From assembly GCA_949361645.1 (NCBI GenBank), contig OX442432.1:3006598-3070597 (forward strand): 64,000 nt of DNA. Reading direction: 5' to 3'. The notes beneath the pieces were generated by a model that searched no databases, had not been told where the DNA came from, and saw only the letters and a program-made list of their open reading frames with translations. Position numbers and translations under genes: made by a program. The stretch's first letter is position 1. Every line of letters starts with the position of its first letter. Source of the DNA: Spongilla lacustris. Lineage: Eukaryota > Porifera > Demospongiae > Spongillida > Spongillidae. This document shows positions 55,606 to 64,000 of the stretch, in pieces.

Positions 55606-56659
55606 CTGGCATAAAAGCAACAACGTTAGGATTCAGTGGTATGCCAGCAATAACATTCACTTAGCTTTTATAACTGTAAACTAAAATTATTTTAATAACA
55701 GCCTGACATGAACACTGAGCATAGCTAACTTCATATTGATAGAACATGAAATTGCATCATCCTTAGATAGCGCCAAATCAATGGATTCATTTTCAGGTTT
55801 TAATTATAGCTTCATTCATATCTCAACACGGTCTTAGTTTGATTGCATTGCAGTAATTAAAAGTATGAGACCTGGGAGGGGTAGTTTCCAAACCACTATT
55901 ATCTAAGGCCTGTGCCAATACATTTAATTATACACAGTCCCAGATTTAACACTAGAGTACAGGTATTAGTATGGGACTATTTCAAAGCAATGCAGTGTTT
56001 CATGTCTCCCCTGTTTAAATATTGAACTGCACAGACATACATCTTCTCCGCTATGAGCCATAAAATGCAGATGAGATTCAGCTACATGTATATATGTTTC
56101 CACTACATGTAGTTGTCCATATATACAATTTAATTCATTAAATAGGTTTATAACTCCTTACTGCCTAATACACCTACCCACCTAATACTACTACCTAATA
56201 CCCCTATCCCATCTCTTTACTACCTAATACTCCTACCCCACCCCCTTACTACCTAGTACTTCTGCCCCGCCCCCTTACTACCTAATACTCCACTACCTCA
56301 TCTTCATGCTAGCTGCCAACCTCCCTATCCCCCATTACCAAATCCACTGCCCTCCCCTTTGGGGAAGGCCCATTCCCAGAGAGTTCCACTAACCACAAAT
56401 ATTAACTTATACTTCAAACAATACAGTGACATTAGGGTACAACAATGTTCTAAGGTTTCTGATTAATTACATGTAAGGTTTCCAATTAATCACATGTAAT
56501 AAACCATGGAACTCTGTAGTGCAAGAGGCAAATGATGCTGAAGGTTGTAAGTATCCGGAGTGTATTGCAGCCACAGACTGTAGTGTTATTCAATAATGAA
56601 CGTGTCATAGACCTGATGCCCCCATCCCACTCACAGCAAGTTGTTACTGTCATTTTCTC
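55606..56659. other. Non-coding, pyrimidine-rich repeats
   Basis: At 56160-56300 ccttactacctaatac-type units repeat loosely. Upstream MTR exons were sought here and not found. Confidence 0.5.
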
Positions 56660-57177
56660 TTAGGCCGAGGAAGAAAAGAAAAGAAATATTCTGAAGCGGC
56701 AGCTCTTCACCGAGCATCCTTCACACCTCTTACCGTATCAGTTCATCAAGTCCAGGGTTGAGAAGCAAATTTTTTCATCAAACTCCTTGCTCAGAAACTT
56801 GCACATAAGTGGGTAAGTCAAACAGTGAAGTATTGGGATGGACAAGAGCATGACTGTCATTTGCAATTCTCAAAGCAAACAAACCTTTGTCCGAGGGGCT
56901 CTCGCACCAAATGGAGGAGTGCAATTGGAATGGATGATGGAGCACGGTTCTCCAGCATCTCTTCTGAACTTCTTAATTATGAATGTTTAATATGTTGTAC
57001 TTTCATCAAGTCAGAACCCCTTAGAACTGATGAGGGGGTGGAGTGTAGGCTTGAGAGAATAACAGATGTTTGCTTGGTGCACCACTACTTCTCAACTGAT
57101 GCTTGGCAAATCAGAGAACTGACATACAGTGCTTGTCACAGAGTACAAAACCAATATCTCCACAATAGAACATGCTA
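56660..57177 (+). pseudogene. Decayed transposon-like protein fragment
   Basis: Frames read AAALHRASFTPLTVSV, then KLAHKWVSQTVKYW and CPRGSRTKWRSAIGMDDGA. The CxRGSR...GA ending is common at the C-terminus of multicopy invertebrate RT-associated proteins. Family uncertain. Confidence 0.4.
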
Positions 57178-57639
57178 GAGGGATGCGAATTACATTTTTA
57201 GAATCGGCATGTATTTCTGAATAACATCATACGAAATAACCCAAATCACGTGACTTTTTCTTTTTTGTGTTTTTATAAAGCAATATGTGTCTGGAAACCA
57301 AACCAAATACAGTTAAGGCCTCAATTTTTTTTTTTTTGCAAGAACAGCACCTATGTGTCCGTCTCTGATAGTGATTTGAAGGAACAGCCCCAGCGGTTAT
57401 GGAGAACCGTTACTGATCATCATATTTCAGAGGTCTGCTGGGACTAAGGGCTATACGGCTGTAAAAATTCGTGTTAAGCTCCACTGTTAAGGAATCATAT
57501 TGCAAAATGCCTGCAGTTTTTAAATACCAATTTTTATGTTTTGATTCCATTGCTATCAGTAATTAAATCAATGCTAAAGTTCTAAAAATTCTTATCTTTC
57601 GGGATTCTGTTCAATTTTACATATACGCATTGCAACTCT

Positions 57640-59260
57640 CGTCCACTCTGACGTGATAACAGCGACTATATCAAATGGTTGCTGCAGTAGCGGGTGTGTT
57701 CGTATTCGTGAATTGGGTCCATCTACGTCTGGTACTGGTTCTTTTCAGAACATCACAGGCCGCGAGGTCTCAGTTGAGCAGACCATCGCTATTGCAACAC
57801 AGCGCTCCAGCAAAATTACTGCAATAAAAGCTATATCAGGCTTTGTTACTCCTAGGAAGCGGGTGAAAAGGCCCGTTAGTAAGCACATTTGACGAAGTGT
57901 CCTTGAGTAATGTTTTTAGACACCACAGAGTTTTCCTTAATGGTTGTATGTTGTTTTTAACAAGCTTCATGCGAAGGCAGTCGTCTATCGTGGAACTAAA
58001 AGTGTATGCTATGATCATTATGTTTTCAGCGATGACGAAATGGGGGGAAACTATAACACAAGCGGCCCAAAGGTTTCAGTTTTTCAGCACAGACAATATG
58101 ACATTGGGCATTCAATTATGTTGCATCAATACATGAAATGTCTAGCGTGACACAAGAAAATATCACTGATGAAGATATTGATGATATATTGAGCTCAGAT
58201 CGTGGTACAGCTTCTCCCTGCTTCAACTCTCTTGTCCTAGATGAGCAGTTTCAAAATGATGCCCGTATATTCGTACACCAAAATGCATGCAAGAAAGGTG
58301 AGCCTAATCATAAAGCTGAAATGTTTGCAGAGTGGGTCAAATCTGTACATAATAAGGAAATTTCAGTTACAACAGCAAATAGATGGCTACACAAGTTGGG
58401 ATTCAGTCACACCCACCATCAGAAAGGTGTATATTTTGATGGGCATGAATGAGGTGATGTTGTGGAATATAGGAACTCATATATAAGTCAATTAGCAGAA
58501 ATGGATAAAATAACTATTTGTAAGAATATCAACAATACTTAATACTTGCAACAGACCAGAAACCACTTAGAGTTGTCCATGACGAAAGCACTTTCTACGC
58601 AAATTGTCTAGTGTTCTTAAACCTAAATAATTTACCCTTGGGCAGTCCATAATGGTATCTGATTTTGTTGAAGAGCTTGGTAGTTTTCTGAGCTTCAAAG
58701 GTAACTCTGCACGGGTTTATTTAGAAATTCAAAAGGAGGGATATTTTAATAATGACAAGTTACTGGTACAAGTGGAAATATTTTTAAAGCTAAATATCCA
58801 TATGCACGTACATGCTTTGTTCGTCTTTGACAATGCACCATCCCAAACAAAAGTGGCTGATGATCAACTGTGTGCATATAAGATGAACGTCTCACCTGAT
58901 GGGAAGCAACCATTGATGAGAAGCAACTGTTTGGAATGGTAAAATTCAATCAATGGTATTTCATGATGGACAAGCAAAGGGCTTGAAAGTTGTTCTGGAA
59001 GAGAGGGGTATTGACACTTCCCGATTGAAAGCAGATGAAATGAGACTAAGACTTAGCAGCTTTGAAGATTTTGCAATTACAAGATCATTTTGAAAAAAGA
59101 GGGCACATTTGCATTTTTTTCCCCAAAATATCATTATGAATTGAATTCCATTAAAAGGGTCTGGTATTTTGCTAAAAGACACACTCGAGAGATTGCTGAT
59201 GGAACTCTCACAAGGTTGAGAAAGATAGTGCCAGAAGGCTTAGAAATTAATATCTAAACA
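57640..59260 (+). pseudogene. DDE-superfamily transposase, inactivated
   Basis: Helical DNA-binding part (ISVTTANRWLHKLGFSHTHH, GVYFDGHE), then VVHDESTFYANC with the first Asp, GYFNNDKLLVQVEIFLKLN, second acid in ALFVFDNAPSQTK, and a C-terminal block that reads LNSIKRVWYFAKRHTREIAD where relatives have Glu in place of that Lys. Several stops and frameshifts (58453, 58943, 59094). No terminal repeats were set. Confidence 0.7.
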
Positions 59261-59870
59261 GTTAGCAAACTCTGGATTTATTACTATGGTGACCTAGAGT
59301 ACAAGGCTTAAAGCAACCAGGGTAGTTCTTGTCCTTATTAATAAGCGAAGTACAACTCTTGGTGCCTTGATGCACTGTTAGACTGCATGTTGACTGCTCT
59401 ATTGGAAAGCGACATAGCATTATGGAGCAGGACATCCAATTCAGGAAATGATATGATGTTGGATATTTAAACACAATATATTCAACAGTTCATCGAAATG
59501 CGTGTATTGGTCATACAGCGGTGTATACAGGAGCCAATGACCTTGATGACCAAAACCTTTTTGTGTTTCTTGTCCAGCAATGAGGCTGTCTACCAAGGCC
59601 ATCTTGGACATTATCATCATTCATAAAGGTCTGAGTAACTCTACATGTACTCACCCCTACCCAACTATACTTTTCAGTTCTCTGTGTTACAATACTTACC
59701 ACAAGGGCCGGCTTGTTTCCAGTGAGTATGATGGTGAAGTCTGTGTCTTAAGTAGCAGACTAAACAAAGCCTGTGACACAATCTAGTGAATCCCCTGTGC
59801 ACAAAATCAAGAGAGCCACCCCCATTTTTCGAAACTGTTAATTTACTGTACCTTATTATCTATACTAACT

Positions 59871-60523
59871 TATGCAATTTGGGATAGCACTACTGGCACA
59901 TGTCTAGTAAAACATAAGGTACTGTGGGAAAGCTTCTATGGAGGGTTAATCCTATGGACCTTTAACATGTACGAGCACTGGAAGAGGGTGTGGTCGGTGG
60001 TTTATAACCCCGTGGAACCTACTCACTAGAAGCACTAGAAGGGACACGTGTGCAGCTAGAGTCCAGTTTTATTTGTCCATACTACAAGCAGTTTGGGACA
60101 CCAGTACTGGCACATGCCTAGTAAAACATAAGGTACTGTGGGAAAGCTTCTATGGAGGGTTAATCCTATGGACCTTTAACATGTAGGAGCACGAGAAGAG
60201 GGTATGGTCTGTTATTTATAACCCCATGGAACCTACTCACTAGAAGCACTAGATAGAAGGGACACATGTGCAGCTAGTGTCCAGTTTTATTTGTCCACAC
60301 TACAAGCAGTTTGGGACACCAGTACTTGCACATGCCTAGTAAAACATAAGGTACTGTGGGAAAGCTTCTATGGAGGGTTAATCCTATGGACCTTTAACAT
60401 GTAGGAGCACTGGAAGAGGGTGTGGTCGGTGGTTTATAACCCCGTGGAACCTACTCACTAGAAGCACTAGAAGGGACACGTGTGCAGCTAGAGTCCAGTT
60501 TTATTTGTCCACACTACAAGCAG
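59871..60523. repeat. Tandem repeat, three copies of about 215 bp
   Basis: The unit contains cacatgcctagtaaaacata, ggaaagcttctatggagggt and ggtttataaccccgtggaac. Starts at about 59871, 60085 and 60303; the spacing is 214 then 218 bp because of a 4-bp insertion (agat) in copy 2. Confidence 0.93.
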
Positions 60524-61381
60524 GCCACTACCTTGCAAACCAGAAGGAAGAATATCACAGAGACGGAGGGTGGGGGACGGACAGGGGACCGGACCAGAGG
60601 GCAGGGGATGACAGACAGGGAACCGGACCAGATGGCGGGAGTTGAAGGATTGGGGACCAGAGATAAGAATTGGATCATCACTCACACACAATACTAAGGT
60701 AACGTAATAAGATTACGCAGTATGTATAAAGGAAAATATATGCTCCACGTATCCTTTTAGTATATGTTGCACATCCAAGTAATATATAATGTTTTTAGCC
60801 ATGTATAATGTAATATTCATTCTTTCCATATGTCGTGCTTTGATGCACATTGTAGTGAAATTCTCTAACGTTGTGAACAGCCCTCTCTCCAGATCCCCAA
60901 GATTTGAAGAATGAGCTTGAAGAAGCAGTAGCAGCAGCAGTTGCTAATATGCGAAGTGGAAAATCTAGCTCTAGCTCAGGTCTTACTGCGATTATGACTG
61001 GATATCTTGAGAAGCATCTTCATGAATTGCAGCAAATGACGTCAAAGAAGGTTCCACAGAAAAGTAAAAGCCCACACACTGTGAAAGTACAATTTTGTTG
61101 TACTTCAATAAATGCAAACACAATGTTATACCACACAATTCCCTCGGTTTAACAACAAAAATGCATCATTTATTCAACGACTAATTTCGCTGTGCGCAAA
61201 TATTTGCAGGCTTAAACCAGGAAGTTTTCATGCATTGTAAATCACTGCACAAATGCCATTTCTGCCAAAGACAGATGAAAATTAGTTGCCAATGAAGACC
61301 AAAGGAGAGGGATCAAAACAAAATGGGTAAATTGAATGGGGTTTCTTTGAAGCAAGAGGGCCAAACTTAGTAGAGCCAGGA
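60524..61381. other. Mostly non-coding; possible exon at 60895-61060
   Basis: Purine-rich repeats (ggaccggaccaga) at 60570-60660. From 60895 an open stretch after a ctctccag acceptor reads LKNELEEAVAAAVANMRSGK and EKHLHELQQMTSKK, perhaps the N-terminal exon of the Transib/RAG1-like gene that follows. Confidence 0.35.
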
Positions 61382-62690
61382 AGAGTGAGCAGACTAAGGA
61401 AATCTTTCAGAACTTTAAGCTAGAGATATTTTTTGATCGTGATCAGTCAGATTTACCAGAAAATGAACAGTCAAATGTCAAGGAGAAAGAGGCTGACTCG
61501 GAGGAGCTTGAGACATCTGAACCTGGGAATAAAAGAGTGAGATTGGTTAGTCCACCGAATGAGCTAAGCCCTCGCCAAACTCAAAGAAAAACAGATTATG
61601 TATTTTCCGCACCGAGAGAAGAGGCAATGAAGCAACATATCACAACAACTCAATTACTTGGATATCTTTTGCACAGGTAGGTATTAATCATGTAATATTG
61701 TTCAATTAATAATCGCTTCAATATTATTTGGTTGCAGGGAGAACTATGTACATGATAGGCCTGTGGCTGATATTGGCATGAAGTTGTTCCAACAAGAACC
61801 AGTGGCACAGGAACTAAGCTTGGATGATGCACTATACATGCTCTCAGCATACAAACTTTGGCCGTTCAGGATACACGAATCTCAGGTTTGATATGGAGAA
61901 GAGGGTGGAGTTTCCTGCTTATTACAGGGTTAAGCAACACAAGGATTTAATCACTCCTCAGATAGATTCACTTAGCGAGGTCACGGGTGTTTCATTTAGC
62001 CTGGTAGCATCAGTGCAGATACACTTTAAAAGACTAATAACACTGCTGGGGCATTGCATTGCAGCCTGGAAGCTATACAAATGAAGGCTTGGATGGATCA
62101 GGAAGGCATGCTATATATAACCAGTTAAGGAATGTGGATACCCATAATATGATAATTTGGATGTGGGTACCTTTAAGTGTATCCCAAAGTCAAGGTGAAT
62201 GCAATGAGGTGTGGGTTGAAGGTGCACCAGGCAGCCCTGATGCAGCTAGGCCAATTACGATCACCATGGGTAAAGAAAACAGTGAACTGCTTGCAAAGAT
62301 CGTTCCTCCATTTGATGTAGAAATTGGTGAACTACAGCAGAATGGTGTTACTGTATAGGATAATGGTAAAACGTATACATTAAAAGTAGAATTTCAGCGC
62401 TCAATGAATGATGGGAAAAAGCAGAAGCTGTTATTAGGAAGAGGTGGGGGATTCTGTGTTCTGTGTCTATTCTCAGCTGATGAAGCAGTTTCACCAGACC
62501 AGATTAAAGAAGGCTTTGAGATTGGTAATGTAGACATTGAGACACTGAATGCCTTGTATGAAAATTCAGCAGTTGGTGACAAAAAAACATCAAGGGGATT
62601 ACAAGGACAGAATGTGGCTAACCTAGAATCCAATCTCTGCATACAATGTTGCTACATTCCCTATATTCGCCCCCCGTAACTAGCCAATCC
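61382..62690 (+). pseudogene. Transib/RAG1-like transposase core (partial)
   Basis: N-terminal side DYVFSAPREEAMKQHITTTQ and LLGYLLHR, a 61-bp GT-AG intron (61677-61737), ENYVHDRPVADIGMKLFQQE, SLDDALYML, GYTNLRFDMEKRVEFPAYYR. Then the catalytic core: first Asp in EGLDGSGRHAIYNQL (codon 62092), the ARPITITMGKENSELLAKI block, second Asp in SMNDGKKQKLLLGRGGGF (codon 62410) and the zinc CVLC pair. The two Asp are 106 codons apart, close to the spacing in RAG1. Breaks: frameshifts near 61860 and 62040 and a TAG at 62356. Sequence after 62680 no longer matches, so the C-terminal Glu region is missing. Confidence 0.7.
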
Positions 62691-62916
62691 TAAATATGAA
62701 TTTAATTAATCCTAATAAGCCATGGGCGGTCAATGGACATTGATTCATTGTACATAAATCGTTGGAATATTGTTCTCATTTTCTGGTGCCCAAATTATAT
62801 CCACTCGTTGACGTTTGTTCAGTCTCTAAAAAAGGTACGACTAGCTAGTGTATGTTGATTAGCAGTTCCGGGGTTTAAAAACAAATACTTACTAACTGTA
62901 TAACCCTTTGGCTATA

Positions 62917-63659
62917 GCAAAAGAACTGGAACTTTTTTCGATGGAACCAAGCCTTTACATTGATGATGTCGCAGTCCCGGCGATAGAGGTTGATCAAGCC
63001 ACTAGCAGTACTGGCTTTGAATCTGATAACGGCACAAATCGAGTAAGTATCTTCGCAGTAGCAAATTATGATATTTGCATATATAATGCATGAATAATAA
63101 GCTCAGTTCTGCGTCTGGCAGATTGATGATCACCTAAAGTCAAATGCAAATAGTTCCAATCTTGACATACAGGGTTACGTTCGAAATTGTCCTGTTGATA
63201 AAATCAAGTATAGTCTCATTCAGTCCAGGGAACCTGAACAATCGTTTCAATTCCCACCGAAACAGTACAAAGACAAAAGATCGAGCACTGGTTTTGTTCA
63301 CAGGTTTTGCAACATTCAGTGGTTCAAGACATTTGATTTCATCTGCTACTTTAGAATAGATGATGGATTATACTGTGTGGTCTGTGTTCTTTTCCCAGAC
63401 CGTTCACATCGCCGTTCAAGTTATTTATACCCTACAGGAACTGGAAAGATGCAACGCAGGACCTCAAAACTCATGCAGTTTGCGAGTATCATATTAATTC
63501 CGCAGCGAAATTGCAAGCTTTTGTAGATACGTAAGAAAATACATTTCGCAGAATTGACCTAAGAATCACAGAGGAAAATGCACAGATCATTCAACGCAAT
63601 CGTGAGATTTTGCATTCTGTACTCAAATGCGTAGATTACTGTGGTAGGCAAGGGATAGT
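62917..63659 (+). pseudogene. hAT-type transposase, N-terminal fragment
   Basis: A first exon ending NGTNR with a gtaagt donor (63043), then after a cag acceptor DDHLKSNANSSNLDIQGYVR and the TTF zinc-finger core FPPKQYKDKRSSTGFVHRFC, FDFICYFRIDDGLYCVVCVL. Frameshift near 63415, then NWKDATQDLKTHAVCEYHIN and VLKCVDYCGRQGI. The match stops at about 63656; the catalytic domain is absent. Confidence 0.7.
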
Positions 63660-64000
63660 TTCTCACATGGCATGTGACCTTTCACATAGTGTATTACCTA
63701 TCCCAGCTGTTCCCAGTTGCTACTGTCCCTCACTTCGTCACACTGGATCCCATAGTATGGGCCAATGGACTGCTATTATTTTGGTTTGAATAAATTCTTT
63801 AATGCAAAGTAGTAGCTCATTTTGACTTGATTTGGATGTATAGGTTGCATTTTTGGCACAAGTATCTAAATGGGTTGAAGGACCTTGTCACCAGCATCAA
63901 TTTGGAGATCTAAGAATGATTTAAAGTTCCCTTTATTATTGGAGATCTAAGAGTGCTTTTATTAAAACTGCAAGAGGTGTCATCATCCCGGTGACCTCGT
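63660..64000. other. No feature recognised
   Basis: Unique-looking AT-rich sequence; a short ggagatctaagagtg motif is repeated near 63903 and 63941. Confidence 0.5.

Noticed and set aside
1..64000. tRNA, rRNA or other structural RNA genes
   Set aside because: No convincing cloverleaf or rRNA core sequence was seen by eye; a covariance search would be needed to exclude them.

Overview
The window is animal nuclear DNA. It is AT-rich, with GT-AG spliced coding exons, several introns of only 50-90 bp, and dense mixed transposon content. The tiny introns, a Polinton-like element and a mixture of Ty3/Gypsy, DIRS, hAT, piggyBac-like and Transib/RAG1-like sequence fit an early-branching marine invertebrate, most likely a sponge. 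That assignment is inference; nothing here names the species.

The only clear host gene is cobalamin-dependent methionine synthase (MTR) on the minus strand. Nineteen coding exons, about 745 codons, run from 55605 down to position 1. They start at the pterin (folate)-binding domain, pass through the cap and B12 domains, and leave the window inside the AdoMet-binding activation domain. The homocysteine-binding N-terminus lies upstream and was not found before 64000. Every junction keeps GT-AG and reading frame, so the gene looks functional although introns of 28.7 kb and 13.6 kb are packed with mobile DNA.

Intron 5439-18998 holds a decayed Gypsy element split by a hAT transposon (8144-10649), a TTAA-flanked piggyBac-like element (12756-14068), and an opposite-strand Gypsy interrupted by a 959-bp TA-flanked element (15843-16801). 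Intron 21632-50350 holds LTR relics, a Polinton-like virus-like element (28218-43294; 38-bp terminal inverted repeats, AAAGG target duplication) with a nearly intact Gypsy nested inside it (36733-41828), a truncated DIRS-type retroelement, another Gypsy, and a long foldback element.

The Polinton-like element is the most unusual part. It carries remnants of protein-primed DNA polymerase B, a retroviral-type integrase in two misplaced pieces, an A32-like packaging ATPase, a C2H2 zinc-finger protein, a beta-rich putative structural protein, and several small glycine-rich membrane proteins, one with an N-myristoylation-type start. Most of its enzymes are broken, while several small proteins remain open.

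Upstream of the visible MTR exons (56-64 kb, plus strand) are decayed DNA transposons: a DDE transposase whose last catalytic acid appears replaced by Lys, a three-copy 215-bp tandem repeat, a Transib/RAG1-like transposase core with both catalytic Asp positions, and a hAT N-terminal fragment.
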